Part shown: one piece after another, positions 26,049-35,542 of the stretch | How the letters are laid out: each line of letters opens with the position of its first letter | Numbering within the stretch: the stretch's first letter is position 1 | Assembly: GCF_000321025.1 (NCBI RefSeq) | Contig: NZ_HE610718.1 | Span: forward strand, 642,600 to 706,599 | Origin: Peptoniphilus senegalensis JC140 | GTDB taxonomy: Bacteria > Bacillota > Clostridia > Tissierellales > Peptoniphilaceae | DNA length: 64,000 bases | Reading direction: 5' to 3' | Notes under the pieces: generated by a model | The model's database searches: none | What the model was told of the DNA's origin: nothing | The model's input: the letters and a program-made list of their open reading frames with translations, nothing else | Position numbers and translations under genes: made by a program

Positions 26049-27296
26049 TTGGATAAAATTTTAGTAAAACCAAATGGCCCTTTAAAGGGAAATGTTAGAA
26101 TATCAGGTGCAAAAAATGCTGCTCTTCCAATTTTAGCTGCCACAATTCTTGGCACAGAAGAAATAATTTTGGAAGACGTTCCAGCTCTTAAAGATGTTGA
26201 AATAATTACAGAAGTTTTGAGAAAACTTGGTCTTAAGATAAAAAAAGATGGAAGTAGACTTATTATTGACCCAAGTGGACTTAATTCTTATAAAACAGAT
26301 TACGAACTCATGAGCAAGATGAGGGCATCATTCCTTGTTATGGGACCACTTCTTGCCAAATTAAACAAGGCTTACAACTCACTGCCTGGTGGCTGCAACA
26401 TTGGCTCAAGGCCAATTGACTTGCACTTAAAGGGCTTTAGGGCACTAGGCGCCAGCATAGAGATGACTCACGGCGAGATTAAGGCAGAGTGTGACAAATT
26501 AGTTGGCAAAAGAATTTACTTGGACTTCCCATCAGTGGGAGCAACTGAAAATATTATGACTGCTGCAGTTTTAGCTGAAGGCGAAACTGTTATGGAAAAC
26601 TGTGCAATGGAGCCAGAAATTGTTGACCTAGCAAACTTTTTAAATAAAATGGGTGCTAAGGTAATGGGAGCAGGAACTTCCACTATTAGAATTAGAGGAG
26701 TTGAAAAACTTGGTGGCTGCACTCATCAAGTAATACCAGATAGAATTGAAGCAGGAACTTTTATGGTGGCAGCTGCAATTACTGGCGGAGACATCACAAT
26801 CGAAAACATCATCACTTCTCACTTAAAACCAGTCATTGCAAAGTTAGAAGAAACTGGGGCAAAGGTAATTGAAGAAGATGATACTGTGAGAGTAATTGGT
26901 AATGATGAGATAAAACCAATTGAAATAAAGACTCTTCCTCATCCAGGTTTTCCAACAGATTTACAAGCACAATTTATGGCGCTTTTAACTCAAGCTGATG
27001 GACAATCCTCTATTATTGAGACAGTTTTTGAAAATCGCTTTATGCACGCAGAGGAGCTAAAGAAAATGGGTGCAAAAATTAAAGTAGTAGATAGAGAAGC
27101 TATTCTTTTGGGTAAAAGTAAATTATATGGTTCCAAGGTTGCTGCAACTGATTTGAGGGCAGGAGCTGCTCTTATACTTGCAGGACTTGTTTCCGAAGGA
27201 GAAACAGAAATTTCTGAAATTCATCACATTGACAGAGGTTACGAAAAAATCGAAGAGAAATTTAGAAATCTTGGAGCAGATATAAGGAGAATATAG
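26049..27296 (+). CDS. murA: UDP-N-acetylglucosamine 1-carboxyvinyltransferase
   Basis: MurA catalyses the first committed step of peptidoglycan synthesis. The 415-residue product has the 'ISGAKNAALPILAATIL' N-terminus, the catalytic cysteine C116 in 'PGGCNIGSRPIDLHLKGF', and 'PHPGFPTDLQAQFMAL'. The cysteine predicts fosfomycin sensitivity. I place the start at a TTG (26049) eight bases after AGGAGG (26034-26039); the open frame extends 58 codons upstream but that sequence is low-complexity and unlike MurA. The peptide ABC operon follows after 8 bp. Confidence 0.95.
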   Translation: MDKILVKPNGPLKGNVRISGAKNAALPILAATILGTEEIILEDVPALKDVEIITEVLRKLGLKIKKDGSRLIIDPSGLNSYKTDYELMSKMRASFLVMGPLLAKLNKAYNSLPGGCNIGSRPIDLHLKGFRALGASIEMTHGEIKAECDKLVGKRIYLDFPSVGATENIMTAAVLAEGETVMENCAMEPEIVDLANFLNKMGAKVMGAGTSTIRIRGVEKLGGCTHQVIPDRIEAGTFMVAAAITGGDITIENIITSHLKPVIAKLEETGAKVIEEDDTVRVIGNDEIKPIEIKTLPHPGFPTDLQAQFMALLTQADGQSSIIETVFENRFMHAEELKKMGAKIKVVDREAILLGKSKLYGSKVAATDLRAGAALILAGLVSEGETEISEIHHIDRGYEKIEEKFRNLGADIRRI

Positions 27297-27304
27297 AAAG
27301 GACG

Positions 27305-28837
27305 ATGGTAATGAAGAAAAAAATAATTATAGGAATGCTTTTAGTTCTTGCACTTTTTATGACAGCTTGCTCCAACAAGGAAGAAAAGAGTGCTGAAGGT
27401 AAAGTTTTAAAAGTTGCAGTTTCAGAAGATACTACAACACTTGAACCAACTGCACTTTCTGATGACTATGAAGAAAATATTTTAATTCAAGTTTATGACA
27501 CTTTGGTAAAGAGAAATGCAAAGGGCGAACTTGTAAATTCACTTGCAGAATCAATTGAAAACCCAGACCCACAAACTTTTAAAATTAAACTTAGAGATGG
27601 AGTTAAGTTCTCCAATGGAAGCCCACTTACAGTTGATGATGTAATTTTTACTCTTCAAAGAGCAGCAGCAAGTGACAGATATAAATCTTTTTATGGGAAA
27701 ATTGATGCTAATTCTTATAACAAAGAAGATGATTTAACTTTTTCCTTTAAACTAAGTGAACCAGATGCAGCATTTTTAAATTCACTTTCACATCCAGCTG
27801 TGTCTATTGTGTCTAAAGCCTATGTAGAAGGTGGAGCAGATCTTACTAATGCACCAATGGGAACAGGACCTTTTGTATTAGATGAGTGGATTCAAAATGA
27901 CCACGCAACTTTTTCTGTAAATGGAAATTATTGGGGCGATGCTCCTAGTATTTCTGGTATCGAAATGAAGGTTATACCAGAAGCTTCACAAAGAATTATT
28001 GAGCTTGAAAGTGGTGGAGTTGACCTTGCATATAAAATCGACCCTGCAGAAATTTCAAATATAGAAGAAAATAAAGATTTAAAGCTTTACAGAAGATTAG
28101 ATAATTCAATTCACTTTATTGGATTTAACGTAGCTAAGGCTCCTTTTGATAAGAAAGAAGCCAGGGAAGCTATGGTAAATGCAATTGACACTAAGACAAT
28201 TTTTGAAACTGTCTACATGAACAGTGGAAAACTTGCAACAAGTCCAATAAACCCTAACTTCACGTATTCTATTGCTGATTCACTAAAAGCAAATGAAGTA
28301 AATAAAGAAAAAGCAAAGGAACTTTTTGCTGCAGCAGGTCTTGGAGAGGGAGCAAATCTTAAAATTTATACTTCTGACAACCAACAAAGAGTTAATGTTG
28401 CAACTATGATGCAAGACCAATTAAAGGATTATGGAATTGAACTTAGCGTAGAAAGACTTGAATGGGGTGCCTTTGTAGATGCTGTTAGAAATAAGGAACA
28501 TGATATGTTTATCATGAGTTGGAACCCATCAATTGTAGATGCACATTATGAACTTTTCCAACCTTTCCATTCTGAAAATAAAGGAAAAGAGCCAAATGTC
28601 ACATTCTTTGGCAATGAAGAACTTGATAATTTAATAAAAGAAGGTCTTTCAACAATAGATGAAGCAAAGAGAGCTGATATTTATAAGAGAGCTCAAGAGC
28701 TTATTAATGAAGAATATCCATGGCTATATATCTGCTATGGCGAGACACTTGTTGCTGGTTCTAATAGAGTAGAAGGTCTTGATCTTCTTCCAAAATATCC
28801 ACAAGAACTTAAAGATGTAACACTTTTAGAAAAATAA
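27305..28837 (+). CDS. Peptide ABC transporter substrate-binding lipoprotein (SBP family 5)
   Basis: This 510-residue binding protein has a lipoprotein signal with 'MTAC' (Cys22). Family-5 blocks include 'FKIKLRDGVKFSNGSPLTVDDVIFTL', 'MGTGPFVLDEW' and 'AREAMVNAIDTKTIF'. It captures oligopeptides or dipeptides for the permease/ATPase set encoded downstream, a main nutrient route for an amino-acid fermenter. An intra-operon hairpin follows, likely raising binding-protein yield relative to the permeases. Confidence 0.93.
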   Translation: MVMKKKIIIGMLLVLALFMTACSNKEEKSAEGKVLKVAVSEDTTTLEPTALSDDYEENILIQVYDTLVKRNAKGELVNSLAESIENPDPQTFKIKLRDGVKFSNGSPLTVDDVIFTLQRAAASDRYKSFYGKIDANSYNKEDDLTFSFKLSEPDAAFLNSLSHPAVSIVSKAYVEGGADLTNAPMGTGPFVLDEWIQNDHATFSVNGNYWGDAPSISGIEMKVIPEASQRIIELESGGVDLAYKIDPAEISNIEENKDLKLYRRLDNSIHFIGFNVAKAPFDKKEAREAMVNAIDTKTIFETVYMNSGKLATSPINPNFTYSIADSLKANEVNKEKAKELFAAAGLGEGANLKIYTSDNQQRVNVATMMQDQLKDYGIELSVERLEWGAFVDAVRNKEHDMFIMSWNPSIVDAHYELFQPFHSENKGKEPNVTFFGNEELDNLIKEGLSTIDEAKRADIYKRAQELINEEYPWLYICYGETLVAGSNRVEGLDLLPKYPQELKDVTLLEK

Positions 28838-28842
28838 TTTTT

Positions 28843-28874
28843 AAAATTCACCAAGGTCTTCTTTGGTGAATTTT
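28843..28874 (+). terminator. Intra-operon hairpin after the peptide-binding protein
   Basis: AAAATTCACCAA/TTGGTGAATTTT perfect 12-bp stem with an 8-nt loop, followed by GTCTTTTC, a weak U-tract. It probably acts as a partial terminator or 3' stabiliser within the operon. Confidence 0.65.
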
Positions 28875-28901
28875 GTCTTTTCTACAGAGAAAGGATTAGA
28901 T

Positions 28902-29831
28902 ATGACTAAATATGTATTAAAGAGATTTTTAATATTGATACCCACACTTCTTGGAGTGAGCTTTATAGTCTTCTTGCTCCTCTACCTGTCGCCAGGAGAC
29001 GCTGCTCTCGCAGTGGCAGGACCTAACGCAACAAAGGAAGCAGTTGATGCCATAAGAGAAAATTTGGGACTTAATGAGCCTTTTTTGGTTCAATATTTAA
29101 ACTACTTAAAAAATTTGATTTTTCACTTTGACCTTGGCACAAGTTATCATTCTGGCAGGTCGGTGTCTGAAGCCTTACTTAGAGTTTTTCCGACTACAAT
29201 TAAACTTGCAGGCGGAGCCCTTGTCATCGCAATAATTTTTGGCATAATTTTTGGAGTAATAGCAGCATTAAAGAAAAATACTTTTATTGATTCAATGATT
29301 ACAGCCCTTGGCATGATTGGACTTGCAATGCCAATTTTTTGGTCAGGACTTTTACTTATAATTGTATTTTCAACAAAGCTAAAAGTTTTTCCTGCCTCAG
29401 GTTTTTCTTCCATAAAACACATGATACTACCTTGGTTTGCCTTGGGCTTTCAATCATCTGCTGTAATTATGAGGATGACAAGATCTGCAATGCTTGATGT
29501 TCTTGACAAGGACTATATCAGGACTGCCTATGCAAAGGGACTTTCTAAGCCAAAAATTATTTTTGTCCACGCCCTTAAAAATGCGATGATTCCTGTAGTA
29601 ACAACCATTGGTCTTCAAGCAGGCGGACTTCTAGGTGGAAGTATTTTGACAGAAACAATTTTTTCTATTCCAGGCATTGGAAGGTTAATGGTAGACTCCA
29701 TAAAAACTCGTGACTATCCGATAATCCTTGGTGCAATAATGCTTATTGCCATAGTTTATTCTGTGATTTCAATTATTGTTGACATCCTCTACGGCTTTAT
29801 AAATCCAAGAATAAAGGCAGAATACAAGTAG
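28902..29831 (+). CDS. Peptide ABC transporter permease (DppB/OppB-like)
   Basis: This 309-residue membrane permease has six helices and the N-terminal 'YVLKRFLILIPTLLGVSFIVFLLLYLSPGD' typical of DppB. The EAA loop is 'YIRTAYAKGLSKPKIIFVHALKNAMIPVV'. The ATG at 28902 is preferred because it follows AAAGGA and gives the standard N-terminus; the frame opens further upstream through the hairpin. Confidence 0.93.
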   Translation: MTKYVLKRFLILIPTLLGVSFIVFLLLYLSPGDAALAVAGPNATKEAVDAIRENLGLNEPFLVQYLNYLKNLIFHFDLGTSYHSGRSVSEALLRVFPTTIKLAGGALVIAIIFGIIFGVIAALKKNTFIDSMITALGMIGLAMPIFWSGLLLIIVFSTKLKVFPASGFSSIKHMILPWFALGFQSSAVIMRMTRSAMLDVLDKDYIRTAYAKGLSKPKIIFVHALKNAMIPVVTTIGLQAGGLLGGSILTETIFSIPGIGRLMVDSIKTRDYPIILGAIMLIAIVYSVISIIVDILYGFINPRIKAEYK

Positions 29832-29838
29832 GTGAAAC

Positions 29839-30681
29839 ATGTTAAAGAGATTAAAAACATTTTTTAAATATTACAGTAGAAATAAGATTGCTGTGGTGGC
29901 ACTAGGAATTTTAATCCTCATAATTTTTGCTGCACTTTTTGCTGACCTACTTTCGCCTTATGACTACACAGAGCAGTTTCCCAAGGATAATTTTTTGAAG
30001 CCAAGTAGTGAACATCTAATGGGAACAGATAATTTTGGACGAGACATTTTTTCGAGAGTTCTTCATGGAGCACAAGTTTCACTTAAGATTGGATTCACAT
30101 CAGTTGTTATTTCAACAGTAGTTGGAGTAATAATTGGTGCCCTTGCAGGTTACTATGAGGGGATTTTTGATGCCATAATTATGAGAGTTATGGATACGAT
30201 TTTATCTATTCCACAGCTTGTACTTGCCATCGCCCTTGCAGCAGCGCTAGGTGGAGGAATGAAAAATTTAATTTTGGCAGTTTCTCTATCTTCAATTCCT
30301 TCCTATGCAAGGATTGTGAGGAGTCAAGTTATGTCTGTGAAAAATTTAGAATATATTGAATCGGCAAGGCTTGCTGGTGTAAAAACTTTTAAATTAATTT
30401 TTGCAGAAATTCTTCCTAATTGTTTTGCACCAATAATTGTGCAAGCGACAATTGGTGTTGGAACTGCAATCTTGTCTGCAGCATCACTTTCCTTTATTGG
30501 TATGGGAATTATGCCGCCAGAAGCAGAGTGGGGACAAATGCTTTCTGAAGGGAGAGCTTATATAAGAAATTATCCACACATAACCTTATTCCCTGGTCTG
30601 GCAATAGCTCTTACAATTTTGGTATTAAATATTGTTGGCGATGCCTTTAGAGATGCTTTTGACCCAAAATTTAGGAGGTAG
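29839..30681 (+). CDS. Peptide ABC transporter permease (DppC/OppC-like)
   Basis: This 280-residue second permease has an N-terminal OppC helix ('RNKIAVVALGILILIIFAALFADLLSPYD'), 'HLMGTDNFGRDIFSRVLHG' and the EAA motif 'YIESARLAGVKTFKLIFAEILPN'. It pairs with the DppB-like subunit 7 bp upstream. Confidence 0.93.
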   Translation: MLKRLKTFFKYYSRNKIAVVALGILILIIFAALFADLLSPYDYTEQFPKDNFLKPSSEHLMGTDNFGRDIFSRVLHGAQVSLKIGFTSVVISTVVGVIIGALAGYYEGIFDAIIMRVMDTILSIPQLVLAIALAAALGGGMKNLILAVSLSSIPSYARIVRSQVMSVKNLEYIESARLAGVKTFKLIFAEILPNCFAPIIVQATIGVGTAILSAASLSFIGMGIMPPEAEWGQMLSEGRAYIRNYPHITLFPGLAIALTILVLNIVGDAFRDAFDPKFRR

Positions 30682-30682
30682 T

Positions 30683-31639
30683 ATGTTATTAGAAATAAAA
30701 GGCCTTGAAGTTTTTTTCAAAAGCTCACAAGGGATAGTTAAAGCTGTAAATAAAGTTAATATAAATACTCGTGAAAAAATGACAACTGCCATAGTAGGAG
30801 AAAGTGGTTCAGGAAAATCTGTGACTTCACTTGCAATTATGGGTCTTCTTGACAAATCCTCTCTCGAAAAAATTTCTGGAGAGATAAATTTTGAAGGCAA
30901 AAATCTCTTAGAGTTTTCGCCAGAAGAATTAAGACACATTAGAGGCAACGAAATTTCTATGATTTTTCAAGAACCAATGACTTCCCTTAACCCAGCCCTA
31001 AAAATTGGCTACCAAATGTCTGAAGTTTTTAGGACACATTTTGACATAGATAAGAAGACAGCGAAAGAAAAATCTATTGAAATGATAAAAAAAGTTGAAA
31101 TAGATAGGGCAGAGGACGTCTACAACTCTTACCCTCACGAACTTTCTGGAGGTATGAGACAGAGAATTATGATTGCAATGGCTCTTTCTTCCTCGCCAAA
31201 ACTTTTAATAGCAGATGAACCTACAACTGCCCTTGATGTTACTATTCAAAAGGAAGTTTTGGAGTTAATGAAAAAGTTAAAGGAAGACATGAAGGCTTCA
31301 ATTATTTTTATTACTCATGACCTTGGTGTGGTGTCAGATATTGCCGATTATGTAAATGTAATGTATGCAGGTAAAGTTGTGGAAAGAGCGAAGGCAGAGG
31401 ACATATTTAAAAATCCTCTCCACCCTTACACAAGAGGACTAATTAAGGCAATACCTACTGTCCACAAGAAAAAAGACGAGCTATACACAATAAGAGGTTC
31501 AGTTCCAAATCCAATTGATTTAGCTGAGTCTTGTTATTTCTGCGACAGATGTGATGAGAAGATGAAAATTTGCGAGGAAAAAATTCCTGAAGAAATTGAC
31601 ATTGATGGTCACAAGGTATCCTGCTTTTTGTATAGGTGA
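30683..31639 (+). CDS. Peptide ABC transporter ATP-binding protein (DppD/OppD-like)
   Basis: This 318-residue ATPase has Walker A 'GESGSGKS', signature 'LSGGMRQRI' and Walker B 'LLIADEPTTALDV'. The OppD/F C-terminal extension has the cysteine set 'CYFCDRC...MKIC', which often binds an Fe-S cluster in this family. The start at 30683 follows TTAGGAGG, just after the DppC stop. Confidence 0.93.
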   Translation: MLLEIKGLEVFFKSSQGIVKAVNKVNINTREKMTTAIVGESGSGKSVTSLAIMGLLDKSSLEKISGEINFEGKNLLEFSPEELRHIRGNEISMIFQEPMTSLNPALKIGYQMSEVFRTHFDIDKKTAKEKSIEMIKKVEIDRAEDVYNSYPHELSGGMRQRIMIAMALSSSPKLLIADEPTTALDVTIQKEVLELMKKLKEDMKASIIFITHDLGVVSDIADYVNVMYAGKVVERAKAEDIFKNPLHPYTRGLIKAIPTVHKKKDELYTIRGSVPNPIDLAESCYFCDRCDEKMKICEEKIPEEIDIDGHKVSCFLYR

Positions 31640-31643
31640 TAGA

Positions 31644-32435
31644 ATGAGCGACAAAATAATTTTACAAGTTAAAAATTTAAACAAAGAATTTAAAATTAGC
31701 GGCGGCAAAAGCTTTAAAGCAGTTGATAATATTTCTTTTGACTTAAAAACTTCTCACACACTTGGAGTTGTTGGCGAAAGTGGCTCAGGGAAGTCAACCC
31801 TTGCAAGGTGTATCATGGGACTTTATCCAGATGCAAGTGGAGAAATAATCTATAAGGGCAAAAATATTTTAAAGGAAAATCAAAAAGAGCTAAAGAAATA
31901 TAGAAAAGACCTGCAGATGATTTTCCAAGACCCCTATTCTTCACTTAATCCAAGAAAAAAATGTAAGGACATAATTGCATCGGGGATAAGAAATCTTTTG
32001 GGCGAAAAAGACAAGAAAAAGATTTACAAAAAAGTTCTTGAGACTATGGAAATTTGTGGCTTATCAGAATATCACATGGAGAGGTATCCCCACGAATTTT
32101 CTGGAGGACAGAGACAGAGAATTTCTATTGCAAGGGCTCTTGCAGTTGATCCAAAAATAATTGTGGCAGATGAGCCAACTTCTGCCCTTGATGTTTCCAT
32201 TCAGGCACAAATAATTAATTTGATGGAAGATTTGCAAAGAGATTTAGGCCTATCAATGATTTTTATTTCTCACGATCTTTCTGTTGTTAGGCATGTTGCT
32301 GAAGAAGTTCTTGTAATGTATCATGGAAATTGTGTGGAGTACAATGAGTCCGAAGAAATTTTTGAAAACCCAAGAGAAGACTACACAAAAAAATTATTGT
32401 CAGCAGTTCCAGGCAAGACCCTCGCTAAAGTGTAA
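31644..32435 (+). CDS. Peptide ABC transporter ATP-binding protein (DppF/OppF-like)
   Basis: This 263-residue ATPase has Walker A 'GESGSGKSTLARC', 'QMIFQDPYSSLNPRK' (Q-loop), signature 'FSGGQRQRI' and Walker B 'IIVADEPTSALDV'. It is shorter than typical OppF because the C-terminal cysteine extension is absent. It is the last gene of the importer operon; a terminator follows at 32486. Confidence 0.92.
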   Translation: MSDKIILQVKNLNKEFKISGGKSFKAVDNISFDLKTSHTLGVVGESGSGKSTLARCIMGLYPDASGEIIYKGKNILKENQKELKKYRKDLQMIFQDPYSSLNPRKKCKDIIASGIRNLLGEKDKKKIYKKVLETMEICGLSEYHMERYPHEFSGGQRQRISIARALAVDPKIIVADEPTSALDVSIQAQIINLMEDLQRDLGLSMIFISHDLSVVRHVAEEVLVMYHGNCVEYNESEEIFENPREDYTKKLLSAVPGKTLAKV

Positions 32436-32485
32436 GATGTGTAGAAATTTTTCTCTCGGGGTATTATAATTAAATAAATGTAGAT

Positions 32486-32509
32486 AAAACTGTAGAATTC
32501 TACAGTTTT
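32486..32509 (+). terminator. Terminator of the peptide importer operon
   Basis: AAAACTGTAGAA/TTCTACAGTTTT is a perfect palindrome followed by a T-rich stretch. Confidence 0.82.
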
Positions 32510-32529
32510 TTATTTTTGGAGGGGAAAAG

Positions 32530-33177
32530 ATGCTTGATGAAGATGGTAAAAAAATTTATATAAGTGATAATGAAAATAACATTGAGATTCCCATTAAAGT
32601 AATTGAAGATTTTTATTATAAAAAAGAAAATGATATAGAATTAAGTTCAAGTGATAATGATAAACTTCCAAAGCTAAATGAAGAAGAAAATCTAATAGAT
32701 GAGACTAATGACGAGAATAAAGATGATAAACAAGAAGAAAACAAAGAAGAAGCAGGAGAAGAACAAAAATTAGACAGTGAAGACAAATACGATTCCTACT
32801 ACTTGGATAGGATTGATGAAGTGCAGGAAATCTTGGAGGAAATTTGTGAAAGTATTCCATCTTACGCCTACGAGCATCTTAATGGTGGTATAATTCTTAC
32901 AGAAGAGACAAAGTTTCACGATGAAGCCTATGCGGAAGATCTCATCATATTGGGCGAGTATCAAAGATCAATCCTTGGGAATATGATAAAAATTTATTAC
33001 GGCTCCTTTATGGAGTTATATCGTTACTCATCAAGGGAGATTTTAAAAGAAAAGTTAGAGGAAGTTCTCCTCCACGAGTTTACTCATCACTTGGAGTTTC
33101 TTGCCAACGAGTGGGGACTTGTCATTGAAGACAATAAATTTTTAGAAGAATACAGAAAAAGGAAGCAAAATGAATAA
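32530..33177 (+). CDS. Zincin-like metallopeptidase with acidic N-terminal extension
   Basis: Residues 182-187 read HEFTHH, within '[17 protein letters not shown]', matching minimal zincin-like families (metallopeptidase family PF06262 style) in which both histidines bind zinc. The first ~85 residues are a low-complexity Glu/Asp/Lys/Asn segment ('[20 protein letters not shown]'), probably disordered. No signal peptide is visible, so it is cytosolic. Its stop overlaps the start of a membrane DnaJ-like gene, suggesting a shared role in protein quality control. The proteolytic activity is inferred. Confidence 0.75.
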   Translation: MLDEDGKKIYISDNENNIEIPIKVIEDFYYKKENDIELSSSDNDKLPKLNEEENLIDETNDENKDDKQEENKEEAGEEQKLDSEDKYDSYYLDRIDEVQEILEEICESIPSYAYEHLNGGIILTEETKFHDEAYAEDLIILGEYQRSILGNMIKIYYGSFMELYRYSSREILKEKLEEVLLHEFTHHLEFLANEWGLVIEDNKFLEEYRKRKQNE

Positions 33178-34018
33178 ATTTTTAGGATATTTTTATAAGG
33201 GTTTGGGCAAATTTTTTGACCTTATCTTAACTTTTTTAATTGTAGTAGTAAATATTGCTGTTGATTTATTTTCAGCAATAAGAAGATTTTTCTTGTATGT
33301 AATTTCAATGGGTGGATGTTTAATAATAATATTACTTTTAAATCCCTTTGCCTGGCAGGGTCTTGCACGAAATAAGTGGCTCTCAACTATAATAATGCTT
33401 GCTATAATCGTGCCACTACTTGGCAATGTGTCAGAATCTTTTTTGAAATACATACATTATATGGTAACAGAATTTTTCTACGATAGGGCAGATCATTATC
33501 TACTTGGTAAGGCTAATGAATTCGAAAGTATTTCTGGCTATGGCAGAGCTTATTGGGAGAAAAAAGAAAGGGAAAGACTTAGACAAGAAGAAGAGAGAAG
33601 AAAAAAGAGAGAGGAAGAGTTTAGAGAGAGATTTCAAGATTTTGGAGGATTTACTTGGACGACCTTCGACGACTTTTCTCAGTTTGATGAATTTTTTAGA
33701 CAGCAAGCTTATGGCGGATTTTATGAAAATCAAGGCTCTTACGGAAATAATTATGGTGGATCTTATGGAAATCAATCAAAAGGAGGAAGCTACGGATTTA
33801 AGGATCAATATGAAAAAGCCTGTGACACTCTCGGTGTAAATTATTCTGCAGACAAGTATGAAGTGAAACTTGCCTACAGAAAGATGGCAAAAAAATATCA
33901 CCCTGACTTAAACAAAGAAGAGGGCGCCAAGGAAAAATTCCAAGAAATAAATGCAGCCTACGAATTTTTAAATGACTCAAACATTGATATGTATAAAAAA
34001 ATGTCTGGTGCAAATTAA
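33170..34018 (+). CDS. Membrane-anchored DnaJ-domain protein
   Basis: This 282-residue protein has N-terminal hydrophobic helices (about residues 15-35, 40-60 and 63-85) and a charged coiled segment '[20 protein letters not shown]'. A Gly/Tyr/Asn-rich linker ('[17 protein letters not shown]') follows, then a C-terminal J domain (about 218-276) with the HPD motif at 244-246. It should recruit DnaK to the membrane. The J domain is C-terminal, the reverse of DnaJ. It overlaps the zincin gene by 8 bp. Confidence 0.85.
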   Translation: MNKFLGYFYKGLGKFFDLILTFLIVVVNIAVDLFSAIRRFFLYVISMGGCLIIILLLNPFAWQGLARNKWLSTIIMLAIIVPLLGNVSESFLKYIHYMVTEFFYDRADHYLLGKANEFESISGYGRAYWEKKERERLRQEEERRKKREEEFRERFQDFGGFTWTTFDDFSQFDEFFRQQAYGGFYENQGSYGNNYGGSYGNQSKGGSYGFKDQYEKACDTLGVNYSADKYEVKLAYRKMAKKYHPDLNKEEGAKEKFQEINAAYEFLNDSNIDMYKKMSGAN

Positions 34019-34035
34019 ATATTTTAGACAAAAAG

Positions 34036-34060
34036 AAAGGACCGAGCGGGTCCTTTTTTT
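34036..34060. terminator. Bidirectional terminator
   Basis: AAAGGACC/GGTCCTTT stem with a 5-nt loop. Seven T follow on the plus strand; TTTCTTTTT follows on the minus strand. It serves the dnaJ-like and anti-sigma genes. Confidence 0.85.
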
Positions 34061-34112
34061 GTAGGTCTTTAGATTTTTAAAATTTTATAAAACTATCTGT
34101 TATCCAATAAAA

Positions 34113-34883
34113 TTATTTTATAATTTCTTCTGCCATCCTATAAAATTCGTTTATGTCCATATCATCTCCAGCCATTAAGGCATATTGGACTCCCTTGTAG
34201 TCAAAGATTAGGTGCTTTGAAGTTGATTCTTCTCTTTTATCTGATCCAATGGCTAGGTTAAAGAAAGGATCATTTTTTGATATTTCGAGTTCTTCTTTTG
34301 TTGCATCTTTTTCATCGGGTAAAACTACACTTTCCAGTCTTGAGTAATAAACTGGCACGCCCTTAATATCCCTCATCTCATGATAAAACTCTTCATCAAC
34401 AGTTTTTATATTGTCGGGACGTTTGTCAATTGAGAGCATTACTATATCTCCATCAGCATTTTTATAGTCTACATCAATTGCCTTTCTCTTATTTAGTTTT
34501 GCTCCAGCATCATCAATATCTGCTATATTATCCATTGTGATTCCATCAAACTTATAATCTCCTAAACTTTCTGGTGCTTCTACGTCAAAGCCAGCCTTCT
34601 TTTCTGCCTTAGCCAGATCAGTGTAAGTTGTGTAGTTGTAATATGATGTTGAAGATGAAATTGTTCCAGTAATTTTTCCTGCTGCAAAAACACCAACAGA
34701 AAGTACAAGGGCAGCAGCTGCCACTAATACAAATCGTTTTTTCATTTTAAATTCTCCTTTTTCTTCTGTTGACTTAATTTCTAAGTCAATTTTATTTTTG
34801 AGGTAAGCAGAAGGAGCAGAATTTTCTACACTTTTTTCTAATTTGTCTTTTATATACTCATCAAAATTATTAAAATTATTCAT
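34113..34883 (-). CDS. Anti-sigma-factor-like membrane protein
   Basis: This protein of about 256 residues is encoded directly after an ECF sigma gene and overlaps it slightly. A cytosolic N-terminal segment (about 1-45), one transmembrane helix ('RFVLVAAAALVLSVGVFAAG') and an extracellular domain follow in order. The C-terminal part resembles DUF4367-type sensor domains ('YYSRLESVVLPDEKD', 'LIFDYKGVQYALMAGDD'). It likely sequesters the sigma factor until an envelope signal. The ATG at 34883 has AAGGAG upstream; an earlier ATG at 34904 lacks one. Confidence 0.75.
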   Translation of the reverse strand: MNNFNNFDEYIKDKLEKSVENSAPSAYLKNKIDLEIKSTEEKGEFKMKKRFVLVAAAALVLSVGVFAAGKITGTISSSTSYYNYTTYTDLAKAEKKAGFDVEAPESLGDYKFDGITMDNIADIDDAGAKLNKRKAIDVDYKNADGDIVMLSIDKRPDNIKTVDEEFYHEMRDIKGVPVYYSRLESVVLPDEKDATKEELEISKNDPFFNLAIGSDKREESTSKHLIFDYKGVQYALMAGDDMDINEFYRMAEEIIK

Positions 34884-35448
34884 AAATACTCTCCTTCTCT
34901 CCAAAGTCTTGGTCGACTTTCATTATTTCTTTCTTTAAATTTTTTCGAGCTCTAAAAAGTCTAGACTTAACTGTACCCGTAAAGGTCTTCAAAATCTTTG
35001 CGATTTCTTCTATGGAGAAGTCGTCGTAATAAAAGAGGACTAGGACTTCTCTTTCCTTTGGATTTAATTTTAAGAGGGCTGATTCAACTTCATTATTTAA
35101 TACAAATTCATCTTCTCCACTTGAAATAAGCTTTGAGTCAGCCTTTTCCAAAACAAATTCATGGGGAAATTCTCTCTTTCTATTGTTATATCTAGTGTAG
35201 CAAGAATTTTTTAAAATTGAAAAAATCCAAGGTCTTAATTTGTTAAATTCCTTCAAGTTATTTATGTTTTTGTAAATAGAAAGGAAGGTGTCTTGGAGGA
35301 CATCTTCTGCCTCCTGTCTATTTCCCAAGATTAGAAGGGCAGTTCGGTACAAGCTTAAGTAGTATTCTTCATAGAGGAGATCAAAGGAATCTTTGTCGCC
35401 CTTTTTTAATTTTTTAAAATTTTCTATCTTAAATTTTTGGGGATTCAT
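34876..35448 (-). CDS. ECF-type RNA polymerase sigma-70 family factor
   Basis: This 190-residue extracytoplasmic-function sigma factor has region 2 ('YEEYYLSLYRTALLILGNRQEAEDVLQDTFLSIYKN', 'LRPWIFSILKNSCY') and region 4 ('ALLKLNPKEREVLVLFYYDDFSIEEIAKIL'). The ATG at 35448 follows AAAGGAGG; an in-frame ATG seven codons earlier lacks a ribosome site. It is co-transcribed with the anti-sigma-like gene and probably autoregulated. Confidence 0.92.
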   Translation of the reverse strand: MNPQKFKIENFKKLKKGDKDSFDLLYEEYYLSLYRTALLILGNRQEAEDVLQDTFLSIYKNINNLKEFNKLRPWIFSILKNSCYTRYNNRKREFPHEFVLEKADSKLISSGEDEFVLNNEVESALLKLNPKEREVLVLFYYDDFSIEEIAKILKTFTGTVKSRLFRARKNLKKEIMKVDQDFGEKESIYE

Positions 35449-35512
35449 TTTAACCTCCTTTGGATGCATCTACTTATAAGACTATTTAGGATGCGAAAAG
35501 GTTCATTTTTTT

Positions 35513-35540
35513 CAAAAAAAAATCTCCACCTAAGTGGAGA
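35513..35540 (-). terminator. Terminator of the zinc-ribbon/TPR/SH3 gene
   Basis: TCTCCAC/GTGGAGA stem with a 4-nt loop. On the minus strand it is followed by nine T. Confidence 0.85.
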
Positions 35541-35542
35541 AA

